64,000 bases of DNA, taken from positions 39,384,535 through 39,448,534 of the forward strand of contig CM059196.1 in assembly GCA_030323885.1 (NCBI GenBank), written 5' to 3'. Below the pieces are notes generated by a model, which did not search any database, was not told the origin of the DNA, and worked only from the letters and a program-made list of their open reading frames with translations. The position numbers and the translations under genes are program-made. This DNA comes from Branchipolynoe longqiensis (Eukaryota; Annelida; Polychaeta; Phyllodocida; Polynoidae). Shown here one piece after another: positions 33,602 through 43,475 of this stretch. The first letter of the stretch is position 1; every line of letters starts with the position of its first letter.

Positions 33602-33749
33602 CAGTTTGACCACTCCCCTATATCGATCACTTTATTTGGGTCCCACCAATATCATTGTAACCATATTCTAACTCCCTAAACTGACCACCTCCCTAAATGG
33701 ACCACTTAAAGTCGGTTCCAAGGTCGGTCGATTTAGAGCAGTTTTACTG
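33602..33749. mobile_element. Pogo/Tigger-like MITE, copy 2
   Basis: Reverse-orientation relative of 18738-18917: the right end TTTAGAGCAGTTTTACTG is clear and followed by TA; the left end CAGTTTGACCACTCCCC is degenerate. Confidence 0.75.
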
Positions 33750-33887
33750 TATATATATGGATGGTGTTAAACCGGTTATCACGCGTAGCAATGTCTGGAG
33801 TGCTACTGGTTATCCCCCAACCCCCACTCCGTCTCAACAGCATGGTGGGGAGACGTAGCATTCACTACATCTACTCCCCCCCCGTGT

Positions 33888-34345
33888 GGGAGGCACGTGG
33901 CGTGTGGCGCGTGGCGCGTGGCGCGTGGCGCGTGGCGCGTGGCGCGTGGCACGTGGCGCGTGGCGCATGGCGCGTGGCGCGTGGCGCGTGGCGCGTGGCG
34001 CGGGGCGCGTGGCGCGGGGCGCGTGGCGCGGGGCGCGTGGCGCGGGGCGCGGGGGCCGCGGGGCGCGGGGGGCGCGCGGGCGCGGGGACGCGGGGCGCAC
34101 GGGGGCGCGAGGCGCGCGGGGGGCGCGAGGCGCGCGGGGGGCGCGGGGGGCGCGGGGGGCGCGGGGGCGTGGGGGGCGCGGGGGGCGCGGGGGGCGCGGG
34201 GGGCGCGGGGGGCGCGGGGGCGCGGGGGGCGCGGGGGGCGCGGGGGGCGCGGGGGGCGCGGGGGGCGCGGGGGGCGCGGGGGGCGCGGGGGGCGCGGGGG
34301 GCGCGGGGGGCGCGGGGGGCGCGGGGGACGCGGGGCGCAGGGCGT
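33888..34345. repeat. GC-only array: GCGTGGCGC then GCGCGGGGG
   Basis: Begins with about 17 near-perfect GCGTGGCGC 9-mers, drifts through GCGGGGCGC, and ends with about 30 GCGCGGGGG units. All six frames stay open (up to 215 codons of Arg/Gly/Ala or Pro/Ala), purely from composition. The G-runs are G-quadruplex candidates and CpG density is extreme. Confidence 0.95.
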
Positions 34346-34724
34346 GGCACTCCACCCACTCAGATATATATATATATATTACATAATATATTTTACAACT
34401 ATAAATAGCAAATAAGATTCCCTCTTTCATTTACCCCGGGGCTGCTATCGTTAAATCCGCAGTGAATACCTGGACCAGTGGCGCCAATACCGTCGGTTTA
34501 CAGCACTACCCATTACTGCACAGCACCTCACCCACCGCTGAACAAAAAAACACCCTGCAATAAATAATCTACTGGTTCCACAAAAAAAGGAGTCCGGTCG
34601 GCGCTAACAGAATCGGATTCAGACCGGTGTAATCGGTCAAGTTATAGTTAGACATCAGCAACGCCCCCTCACAGTCATCCCCCCACCCATCTATCCCCAC
34701 CGACACCCACACCCACAATCACAC
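34346..34724. other. No gene recognised
   Basis: Mixed spacer between two arrays. Confidence 0.4.
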
Positions 34725-34844
34725 CCAACAATGTGACCGGTTGAGCTACTCATACACATGGGTGGATCACAGTAGGAATCTAACACTTGGTCACCAGTCA
34801 CTCTGCTGGTCACATGGTCATAGGAAGCCAACTGATACACGCGA

Positions 34845-34892
34845 CTCACTCCGCTGATGACATGACCTTAGTCATGTCATCAGCGGAGTGAG
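34845..34892. repeat. Perfect 22-bp hairpin
   Basis: CTCACTCCGCTGATGACATG and two more bases at 34845-34866 are exactly inverted at 34871-34892 around a CTTA loop. It lies inside the ~50-bp satellite. Confidence 0.95.
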
Positions 34893-35313
34893 ACTGAGTG
34901 AGATGACATCAGACTGAGTGATACTAGCTGTCATTCACTCCTCTGATTGCATGACCTTACAGAGATCTGACTTTTGCTACTCAGAAATCAGTCCGGTACA
35001 CACATGGCTTAACAGGGAACAGAGCGTTAAAGGCGAGTCACTCGGCGAGTCACATGTTTGATAGGGAGTTGATTATTACCCATGAGTCACTCCACGGGTC
35101 ACTGGACCTGAAATGGAATTCTCTGTTACCCACGAATGAGTCCGCTGGTCACATGACCTGAGAGAGAGTTGACTGTTACCCACCAGTGACTCCGCTGGTC
35201 ACATGACCTGATAGAGAGTTGACTGTTACCAATGGGTGACTGCGCTGGTCACATGACCTGATAGACAGTTCACCGTTATCCACGAGTCATGCGACTGGTC
35301 ACGTGACCTAATA

Positions 35314-36587
35314 GTAGGTACTCCAAAGTGATTTTATATTTTAATGTTTCAGTGTTTCAAATTATATAGGTGCACAGAACTTTTAAATCCAATTCCAGAT
35401 ATATAACATTCATATAGATCTCTTGATAAGTTCTGAAATTATGAGGTTTTAAACATTCATTTTTTTCCAACTTATTTGTGCACATTTCCAAATTAGGTAA
35501 ATCTAGGTTTTTAAGGGCCCGGCCCAGAAGCTATGTTGCATATAATTTGTCCAATATTAAAGAATCTCACTCTCTATAGCACAAATAGCAGGCTCAATTT
35601 TTTCCAGACCATTATCTTTGCTATTCTTTCAGATATTTCATGCTAAACTTGCTAAATTCCCTACTTTCTACTGAATATCAGCAGGGTCAATGATAAATTC
35701 TTGAAAACACCATAACTTCTGTTCTACTTACACTATCACTCTAATTTTTATTCTAAAATAATCTATATCAAAAGTTCTATAGGATTGTACATGTTTTGAA
35801 TCAATATGAGGCAAAAACTAAAAAATCACTTTTATAGTATGGATAGCTGACTATTGCCTATCGTTCACAAGTCTAGGTCGCAAAGACATTAACTTGATTC
35901 TGATGATTCAACAGATTCCCTGAGGTGACAATATGCTTCACAAATGTCTTCAATGTCTGCCACCTTCCACACTCTAAAGTCAGCTTCAATCGACGCCATA
36001 TTCGTTGCTCCCGTGCAGAGATGGGAATACACAGTCACTTCTCAGACCAACCTTGATGAGCATGATATAAATCTCAACCAAATATTGTTCTGGTTAGGTA
36101 GAGGAAGACTTGACCTTTCTGATGATATAATTTTCAGCATGATCCTGATCAATTCTCAAGGAGGATTGATGTCTTAATGTTTTCACTCCTTCAGTTCAAT
36201 CAAATGTCCCACTTAAAAACAGCCATGCTTGATATGCTAATGAAGCCTACTTTCTTCTCTGTCTTTCATTGATAGTTATTTTTAGCTCAGTCACTGTGCT
36301 CACCAAGGTATCAATTTTAGGGAAGGGAGGAGCTCAGACTGGATGAAAACAAAACTCGGCGAGCATGCACAGAGCTGCCGATGATACCCCCAAAGAAGTT
36401 TCCATTGACTCTAATTTATTTCATAATGCTAACTAAAAGTCAGATACCCTACAAGACAAAAGAACAAGCTTTAATTTCATATAATTTTTATTTCAAACAA
36501 AGCAGAATTAGTGGAGAATGATTCAAGGGTTAAAATAGGTCAAATTTCGCACTGCAGACACGTATACACCCACTTTGGAGTACCTAC
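35314..36587. mobile_element. Tc1/mariner-like non-autonomous TIR element
   Basis: GTAGGTACTCCAAAGTG at the left is exactly inverted at 36571-36587, and TA flanks both ends (35312-35313, 36588-36589). The satellite continues on both sides, so the insertion is clear. The 1274-bp AT-rich interior has only one frame of 77 codons (35944-36177, +), with no transposase motif. TA duplications fit Tc1/mariner/pogo, though the short TIR alone is not decisive. Confidence 0.8.
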
Positions 36588-36665
36588 TAATAGGGAGTTG
36601 CCGATTACCCACGAATCATCGCTGGTCAAATGACCTGACAGGGAGTTGACTGTTACCCACGTCCC

Positions 36666-37082
36666 ATGCCCCTGCTATTGCTTGTTGGGCGTTTTAACAT
36701 TTAGCACTGCGCTTGTTAACACTAATAACAGCAACCTCGCCCCTCCCCCCCCCCCCCCGCCCCCCCCCCCCCAAAAAAAAACACAGAAAAAAACACCCAG
36801 ATATAAACACACACGAGCGCAGTTCTCGGCGCCAGCCTTTCCCCCTCCCACCCCGACTCACCCGCAAATGTACACAGTGGCACGCCCACGTGGCACGCCC
36901 ACACGCCACGCCCACGTGCCACGCCCACGCGCCACCACCACGCTCTGTAAATCACCACAACCCGCCCAAATACTGCTTCGGCCGTTTCGGGCCCTGGGCC
37001 GTTGAGACGGGCATGCGCAGAAATAGCCCAACAACGTCGCGCCACCACGCGGAGAAGTTGCGTAATTTGGGGGCTCCGAGAA
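36666..37082. other. C-homopolymer and CCACGCCCACGTG repeats
   Basis: A C-run at 36746-36772 is followed by A-runs, and 36880-36935 repeats CACGCCCACGTGGC. No gene recognised. Confidence 0.6.
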
Positions 37083-37195
37083 TTTGGTTGGTTGTTGGAG
37101 TTTTACGTCCTGACAACATCTAAGGTCATATCAAAATGGGTACCGATTTGCGACAGTGCACACTCATGACGATTTTATAATGCTGCCCCATAGCC
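37083..37195 (-). mobile_element. SINE-1 3' fragment
   Basis: Reverse tail and body: GTTGGAGTTTTACGTCCTGA, GGGTACCGATTTGCGACAG, ATTTTATAATGCTGCCCC. Confidence 0.85.
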
Positions 37196-37609
37196 TTCAA
37201 TGTCCTATATGACGTAATGTAACTACTAATATTATATATTGATTGCTCATTAATATAATGGTGCGAGGCATACCAATTCTACTATACTAGGTTCGGGCTT
37301 AAATAGCCCATTCTAAGCGTTATCTTTCATTAAGATACGTTGATTTTTAATGTAGGAAATACATGATGAAATCGTCTGACAAGAAATTTAAGTACTATGA
37401 GGGATGGCTCCCAAGTCAATACATTTTCCATTCTGATATATCCTATGTTGAGATATTATGTTGATTTGTTAAAGTATTTACACAACTTAAATTACATTTA
37501 ATCTGCATCGCTATATTCTGATTCGAGTAAGGGAAGCCGGAGACCGAGTTGGAAAGAAAGGGCTAAATTGATTATATTAAGCAGTTACAGAGAGCAACAG
37601 CGGGAACAA
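37196..37609. other. No gene recognised
   Basis: AT-rich; would be the 3' UTR side of the candidate exon at 37681..37610. No AATAAA close to its stop was seen on the minus strand. Confidence 0.35.
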
Positions 37610-37681
37610 TCAGTCGATGGCGTCGATGTCGAGGGGAGCCTCCTCGATCGCTGGGACCTCTGAGGCCGCTGGAGTCGACCC
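37610..37681 (-). CDS. Weak candidate terminal exon (acidic C-terminus)
   Basis: On the minus strand an AG (37683-37682) preceded by a T-run and pyrimidines opens a 24-codon stretch, GSTPAASEVPAIEEAPLDID then AID and a TGA stop at 37612-37610. Third positions are mostly C or G, unlike the AT-rich surroundings, and the peptide looks like an acidic protein tail. I do not recognise the protein. No partner exon was found, and a polyadenylation signal is not obvious. If real it is a gene nested in the C13-like intron or an alternative end. Confidence 0.25.
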   Translation of the reverse strand, partial: GSTPAASEVPAIEEAPLDIDAID

Positions 37682-38072
37682 CTACCAAGTAGTCCTTAAA
37701 ATAGAGGGTGTGTGGGTGTGATAAAAAAAAGTCCAGTTCCAACGGTTAAGCGAGTCCGAATGTCTTTGCAGGGGGGTGGGGGGAGGGGGTGTAGATCAAT
37801 GATGTTCATCTTTCCCGATGGGGGCGTGGTGGGTACCCGGCTCCCCTTATCGAATCAACCACAATTTGGACCTTATGCGCCAATTCTAAAAGCACTTCTA
37901 TTTATAAATAAAAGCGATGTGTATGTTTGTTTGACCATGAACCCCCAATAGCCGATTTCTACTTTTTTTGTTGCTGGGAGGGGGGGGGGGGGTCGTTGAA
38001 CAAACAACTTCAAATTACCTAAAAGAACATTGATATCCTTTATCAGTCCAGCGTGACAAGAATTTAGAACCG
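37682..38072. other. No gene recognised
   Basis: Contains ACCCCCAATAGCCGATxTxTACTTTTT near 37940, also present near 21736: a small dispersed repeat. A G-run lies at 37979-37992. Confidence 0.4.
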
Positions 38073-38145
38073 GCCTCGATAGCTCAGTTGGGAGAGCGTT
38101 AGACTGAAGATCTAAAGGTCCCCGGTTCGATCCCGGGTCCGGGCA
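38073..38145 (+). tRNA. tRNA-Phe (GAA)
   Basis: A 73-base cloverleaf. Acceptor GCCTCGA pairs with TCCGGGC with one C:C mismatch (positions 5:68) and one T:G wobble. D arm GCTC...GAGC contains AGTTGGGA. The anticodon stem TTAGA/TCTAA carries anticodon GAA at 38106-38108. T arm CCCGG-TTCGATC-CCGGG, discriminator A. The A box (TAGCTCAGTTGG) and B box (GGTTCGATCC) are canonical and a T-run follows at 38153-38156. The core from D arm to T arm matches the standard animal tRNA-Phe; the acceptor differs. No intron. The mismatch leaves open that it is a variant or decaying copy. Confidence 0.88.
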
Positions 38146-38535
38146 GCTTTATTTTCAATATGCGTGATTTCTATTAAAAATGTTTATGTTTGTTTCTTTG
38201 TTTTTCTGTGTGTTCGCAGCATATTCGGTGGAAAAAATCAGCATTTTAAATGGTGAATATGATATTGATTGGGAGTGACCCACTGTGTTGGAACATCCTT
38301 GTCAGTGGTGTCATCCACGTCGACAGCATCCATCACCTCAACCATGGTTATCTAATGTAATGAATGTTGGATATTCAAGAGTTGAAAATGGAAAGGACAA
38401 TGCCAATGAAAACCCCAAGAATGTTGTATGCCCTACTGCCTTACACTGATTTCAAATGGGGTTAGAAAAATCCAAGGGAATCGATAGGTGGCGCTGCGGC
38501 GCAACTTGGGCCAAGGACCGACATGGTTATGCACT
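38146..38535. other. No gene recognised
   Basis: A short minus-strand frame at about 38347-38240 encodes an acidic MVEVMDAVDVDDTTDKDV peptide, without recognisable family or splice support. Confidence 0.35.
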
Positions 38536-39655
38536 GGAGCCAATGGGTGGTGATGGTGTAGGGTGTGGTGATGGTGTAGGTGTGTGTGTTGGTTGTGTAG
38601 GTGTGTGGTGTGTGTGGTGGGGGGTGGAGGGTGTAGTGGTGGTGTGTGGTGGGGGTGTAGGTGTGTGGTTGGGGTGTGGTGTGTGGTTGGCATGTAGGTG
38701 TGAGGTCGGGGTTTTGGGATGTGATGGGCGTGTAGGTGTGTGTGTGTTGGTGGTGGGTGTATGTGGTGCGGGCTTAGGAATGGGGTGGGGGTGTAGGTGT
38801 GTGTGGTGGGGGTTGACGACGTGTGTGGTGGGGTGTAGGTGTGTGGTGGGGGTGTAGGTATGTGGTGGGGGTGTATGGTGGGGGGGGGTAGGTGGGGGGG
38901 TTGAGGTGTAGGTGTGTGTGATGAGGGTGTAAGTGTGTTTGTGGTGGGGGTGTAGGTGTGTGCTGGGGGGTTTATGTGTGTGTGGTGGGGATGTAGGAGG
39001 TAGTGGGGGCAAAGGTGTGCATGGTGGGGTGTAGGGGGTGGGGGTATATGTGTGTGTGCTGGGGTGTGTGGTGGGGGTTTAGGGCTGCGATAGGGGTGTA
39101 GGTGTGTGCTGGGGATTAGGGGTGCTAAAGATTGTGAGGTGCTGCTCTGCAAGACACCCCTACACCTACACCTACACCCCCACCATACCCGCCTACACCC
39201 CAACCACACACACCGTCAACCACACCACCACAAACACCTACAAGCCCACCCCATACCTAAGCCCCCACCCCCCCCTACACCCCCACACCCCCCCACTATG
39301 CCCACTCACCACACACCCACCACACACCCCTAAATCCACCCCACCACACACACCAAAATCCTCACTACACACCTACACCTCTACCACAGACCCCTACACA
39401 CCCACTACACAAACATATGTCCCCACCACACACCCCTACACAGCCAGAACACAAACATAGGTCCACACCACACAACCACCACCCACCATGCACACCTACA
39501 CCCCAACCACACCCACCTACACCCCTCAACCCCACTACACCCCCGCAACCTCCACCACACACACCTACACCCTAAACATGCACACCCTCAGCCCCTACTC
39601 AACCCCACCTACACCCCACCGCACACACATATCCCCCCATAACCCCCCCCCCCCC
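38536..39655. repeat. GGTGTAGGTGTG array switching to its complement
   Basis: From 38540 to about 39120 the plus strand is G/T-rich (GTGTAGGTGTGTGGTGGGGG). After a short centre (39120-39155) it becomes A/C-rich (CACCCCTACACCTACACC) to 39655. The halves are imperfect inverted copies. Pro/His/Thr-rich frames on both strands are artefacts. Confidence 0.9.
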
Positions 39656-40165
39656 CACCAAACAAATACCAATGTACTGATTTTCACTCTATTATCGCCC
39701 ACTATTGCCCGACTTGCGTCGCAGCGCCATCTGGAATATTAGTACCGATTGTACCCATATAGCATTTATTGTTGTTGTTGACTCCAATAATTTGTTTACT
39801 CATTAAGATGTATTTGTTTTAACTATTATATGCCCTTAGTTATGTGGGCTAAAAGCGCAAGTAGCCCTACAGGACCAAGCTTTAAAATCCACGCAGAGTG
39901 CGGTTATTAAGCTTATATTTAATAAATGGATGAATAACTAAATTCCCTATCACCCCATTTCGATCTTTTCTGTTACAGGCATAGTCAACAACAAAAACCA
40001 TCGAAGCAGAGCAGTGACGTGGTTCTCATGACGGAGGTGTGATCTCGTGGCGCGCGAGAGTCAGTCGAGACTTGTTAAGTCAAGTTACAAATAGTATTGA
40101 TTTCTGAAACCAGAAGTAACTCGCTGCTCGACAGGTTTGTCATTAGCCTGCCCTATTGCATGGCA
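39656..40165. other. No gene recognised
   Basis: AT-rich spacer. Confidence 0.4.
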
Positions 40166-40503
40166 ATGGACCAGACGCAGTGGCCGAATTAATTAAGAGC
40201 ACAGGGTTCTCATGTGGAACATTGGGATTTCGAATTCTGGTCAACTCAAACCAATAACTTAAAAAATTGATACTTGTCGCTACGGAGCCTGGCGCTTCGC
40301 ATTAATAGGATAGGATACGGAAATATCTGTTTAGCTCAGTATCACTATCACTGTATCAGGATAATGCGCTGGAGTAGGAAATTAGGTAATGGTGCCGGCA
40401 ACCTGGTCTCTATTAAGTCACCATAAGTGTGCGCTGTCACAAGTCAGTACCCATCCTGATATGACCCTAGATGTTTCTGTGACGTAAAACTACAAACAAC
40501 AAC
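40166..40503 (+). mobile_element. SINE-1, full length
   Basis: Head ACCAGACGCAGTGGCCGAAT with decayed B box TTTCGAATTCTGG, the body with a local CACTATCACTGTATC duplication, and tail ACGTAAAACTACAAACAAC. Confidence 0.85.
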
Positions 40504-40569
40504 GCAATATACACACACTCTGCCCTTGCAAAGCAAACAAACCCGAGCAGATTAGTCCCAAAAACTCAC

Positions 40570-41046
40570 CAGCGAGGCCGCCACTGACGCCATTCGCGAA
40601 GAAGACCTTGATGTTCTTGCGCCGGAAGCCGTGCGCGCGCAGCATGCCGTACATGTCCCGGATGTTGGCGAGGTGGCGCGGCAGGGCGCCGGCGCGGTTC
40701 CAGCCGCCAGAGAGCAGCACCGCCTGGTCGCAGATCTCGAAGACTCGGCAGCTCGTGTGCACTCTCTCGCGCGACGTCTCGCAGCGCTTCGAGTTCTCGC
40801 GCAGCGGGTTGCAGATGAGTCGCGCCGTCTCGTTGCGCGGCCGCAGCTGCGGGCACGGCGCGAAGCCGGGCAGGTGGTCGCCGCGGCAGGTCAGCAGCTG
40901 CCGCCGGGGGGCGCGGTCGCCCTCCAGGTAGACGAGCGGCAGGAAGTTCACCTCGCACCTGCGTGCGAAGTTGCGCCGCCGCCAGCGTCGCTCCAGCGCG
41001 TTCTTGCAGCGACGCTTCAGCGCCAGCACGAGGCAGTTGCCGTTCT
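40570..41046 (-). CDS. Exon of a putative secreted peptidase C13-like protein
   Basis: A 477-base stretch opened by TTTGCAG (before 41046) and closed by GGTGAGT (after 40570), phase 1 on both sides, with strong GC third positions and CpG-rich coding composition unlike the repeats around it. The 159 residues include basic RRWRRRNFARRCE, an RGD, an N-glycosylation site in RPRNETA, several cysteines (including FAPCP, ICNPL, KRCE, SCRV, ICDQ), then AVLLSGGWN, LANIRDMYGMLRAHGF and NIKVFFANG. The last part has the strand-helix-strand spacing of the C13 (legumain-like)/caspase fold. It joins in phase to the exon at 3344, where the split codon becomes Asp. Upstream exons and a signal peptide must lie beyond 41046. 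Protein identity is inferred from motifs only. Confidence 0.65.
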
Positions 41047-41522
41047 CTGCAAACCGGAAGCGGGCGCGTTAATTAGGTCAAGGTTTAGGTCATGGTTTAT
41101 TAGGCCGGAGCCAGGTTCAGGTTTGATTTCTGTGCGTAGGGATTTCTGTGGTTTGTGCAGTGAGGTTGCGTTGGGTTCTTTTTTCTGGCTGTTTTTTGTG
41201 GAGGGTTATTAAATGTTATGTCGTGAGGTTTTGTTGGGTTCTTTTTGCGTGCTGTTTTTTGTACAGTTTAAACAAATATTTTATGTAGTATGGTTTTGTT
41301 AGGAGATTTTTACTTACTGCTTTTGGGGTTATTTTTTTCAAACGTTATGTAGGGAGGTTTTTGTTGGATTCGTTTTGCTTGCTGTTTTTTTGTTTGTGTT
41401 CTGTTTGCTGTTTTTTGTTTGTTTAGCGTGTGTGGGTTTTTTTTTTACGGATGGTAAGCTGTATTGTATAATTTCGAACAACACACCTAAAGGAAGGACA
41501 CACACACAGATGAAAATCAAAG
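41047..41522. repeat. Degenerate about 60-bp T/G-rich tandem repeat
   Basis: GTTGGGTTCTTTTT, GCTGTTTTTTG and AAxxTTATGT recur in that order about four times between 41155 and 41430. No gene recognised. Confidence 0.6.
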
Positions 41523-41690
41523 GACTAGACAGGATGGCTGAGTAAGTTCAGCACCCTGCTTCTCGTGTTTTGCCAGGTCGTGGGATTCGAACCCCCTCGG
41601 TGAATTGGCTAATTAATTGGTCCATTTTTTTCTGCGTTCGTACCTGCACCGACTGAAATCAATTACTTAAAACTGTGTACTTGTTGATAA
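41523..41690 (+). mobile_element. SINE-1 head fragment
   Basis: AGACAGGATGGCTGAGTAAG, GGTCGTGGGATTCGAACCCC and a TTACTTAAAACTGTGTACTT junction separated by about 40 extra bases. Confidence 0.7.
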
Positions 41691-41824
41691 CAGGGCCGGG
41701 AACATTTTTGACGGGGCCCCCAGGTTTACAGCCAATGTGTGCTTTATCGGAATGGTGTACAAGACTAGAGTAGATTACCCTAGAGCAGGTTCTCGCTAGG
41801 CACAGAACCCAATGCCAGAACCCA

Positions 41825-42055
41825 TGCCAAGAAAATAAAAAATAAACTAACATAGGCTACTAACCATACCAACAAAACTATCTATCTGCTACTGAAATGC
41901 AGGCAATCGGATGACTTATCAGCAGCTACTGTCTGGTAAGACAACACCAACGCTACAGCTGGCCAGCATTGAAAACAAGCCTGGGTACCCGGGCCTACAT
42001 GCTATGGATAGTATAAATGCAGCCGCAATAAAAAAGAAATAAAATTAAAAAATAT
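41825..42055 (+). mobile_element. 5'-truncated copy of the 27230 non-LTR element (3' UTR only)
   Basis: ATGCCAAGAAAAT, ACATAGGCTACTAACCATA, CTGGCCAGCATTGAAAACAA and CTATGGATAGTATAAATGC are the inverse of 27250-27470 in the same order, ending in an A-rich tail at 42030-42055. Several blocks are near-identical, so both copies are of one family. Confidence 0.85.
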
Positions 42056-42119
42056 AAATTGGTCCAATTAGCTTAAAGCCGGCTCCTGTAGCTACCTAGC
42101 CTGGCACTCCACATTACTG

Positions 42120-42495
42120 GGATAGGAGAAAGAATAGCGGAATACATTTCTTTGTTAACCCCGTGCATGTATTCCGAGTTCCGCTTGTCCCTCAGACAGG
42201 ACTGAAGCTGCGACCTGGTGTGCTTTAATTCTCATGGCAGCAGGTTGGGGGAACTGGCCAGCACACACACACAAACTGGTATTCTATCTAATGTAAAATA
42301 TGTCCTAGAACAATTTTCCTGCAGTGTACATTAGAAAGAAACATGAGGCAAGAATCCTACCAAGTTTGGTTTATCAGGAGGCTTGTGGCGATTGGTGCAA
42401 AGTAGGCTTAAAGCATTGGGTCAATAGTGAAGGTTACAGCATAGAGTGGTAAGATGAAGCTGCGACCTGGCTTCCAAGGTCGCAGCTTCAGTCCT
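42120..42495. repeat. Dispersed repeat with GACTGAAGCTGCGACCTGG inverted ends
   Basis: AGGACTGAAGCTGCGACCTG at 42198 is inverted as CAGGTCGCAGCTTCAGTCCT-like sequence ending at 42495, and a tight hairpin (GAAGCTGCGACC/GGTCGCAGCTTC) lies just inside the right end. A paralogue at 51250-52245 is interrupted by MITE M1. Confidence 0.75.
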
Positions 42496-42909
42496 ACCCG
42501 AAGAACCAGCAGAACTAAAAATACCCATATTTGCCGCTGGTGAAATGCCCCTGCTTAATCAACCAATGTAACAAACAACAATAAACCACTGGTGCTGCAT
42601 TATTGGAATTATAAGCCATTATTGCCCAAACATTTATCCTTGCACAGAAGAAATTATTTGCTGTCCAAGATTTCGGTGTGCACACCAAAATCAATTTGCA
42701 TTTTTCACTTCAAATAAGTCTTAAATTTAGTCAATTTGTAGAGTTACTTCAACATTAGCGGAAGTGAGAACAATAATATATATTTATCTAGAAAAATAAT
42801 ATATATTTATCTAGAAAAATAATATATATTTATCTAAAGAATACATATTTATCTAAAGAATACATCAGAAATTCAAAGACATTTGTTGCTGTGACTACTA
42901 GTGCCATTA

Positions 42910-42955
<46 letters not shown>

Positions 42956-42984
42956 GATATATTTATGTATATATTTATGTATAT
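42496..42984. other. AT-rich; diverged TTAA-MITE-like sequence and TA run
   Basis: Positions 42640-42890 resemble the right half of the element at 63021 (TTCGGxxxGCxxxCCAAAA, ATATATTTATCTxxAGAA). Positions 42913-42955 are pure TA. No gene. Confidence 0.5.
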
Positions 42985-43475
42985 GTCGTGGAGGGTGATG
43001 AAAATGGGAAATATTGGGCCTAGAGCGGGACTCGAACCCACATCTCTTTGCATTCCAGACCAGTGTGCTAACCATTACACCACCTAGGCTCCCTGATATC
43101 ACCATGCTACCGACGCCTACCCACGCCTTGCCTGAGAGGTCAGTCCAGACCACTACACTCGTCCCCCTGGAATTGTAAGTCTTTTACTGCTTACAATTAC
43201 ATACATGCAGTGCACTTACACATACACAGAGGAGGTTCAACAACTATACAGCGCATAGCTTGTATAGGATCATGGTCATGGCAACCAGCAGTGTCATGGG
43301 GGGTGATGAAAATAGTAAATATTGCGCCTAGAGTGAGACTAGAACCCACATCTCTTTGCATTCCGGGCCAGTGTGCTAACCATTACACCACCTAGGCTCC
43401 CTGATATCACCATACTACCCATGCCTACCTGTCTATGAGGCTCCTTGCCTGAGAGGTTAGTCCAGACCACTACAT
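42985..43475 (-). mobile_element. SINE-3 dimer
   Basis: B boxes near 43028 and 43320 (complement of GGTTCGAGTCCC; the second is altered to AGACTAGAACCC on the plus strand), with the standard linker. Confidence 0.85.

Larger units (their letters stand above)
34725..36665. repeat. About 50-bp CTGGTCACATGACCTGATAG satellite, split by a TIR element
   Basis: Units of the form TGACTCCGCTGGTCACATGA followed by CCTGATAGAGAGTTGACTG repeat from 34783 to 35311 and resume at 36590-36665. The 1.27-kb interval is a mariner-like element inserted in the array. Confidence 0.85.
3345..40569 (-). other. Inferred 37.2 kb intron of the C13-like gene
   Basis: This is the interval between the donor after 40570 and the acceptor before 3344. 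It contains most of the repeats listed here, one tRNA gene and one weak candidate exon. The case for a single intron is same strand, matching phase 1/1, intact GT and AG, and a protein that continues sensibly across the join. It is an inference without transcript support. Confidence 0.5.

Noticed and set aside
33761..34430. Overlapping frames of 160-215 codons (Arg/Gly/Ala or Pro/Ala)
   Set aside because: A GC-only repeat has no stop codons in any frame; all six are open alike.
40608..41212. Plus-strand and alternative frames over 40570-41046 (up to 193 codons)
   Set aside because: Shadows of the GC-rich C13-like exon; only the minus frame has matching splice sites and a coherent protein.
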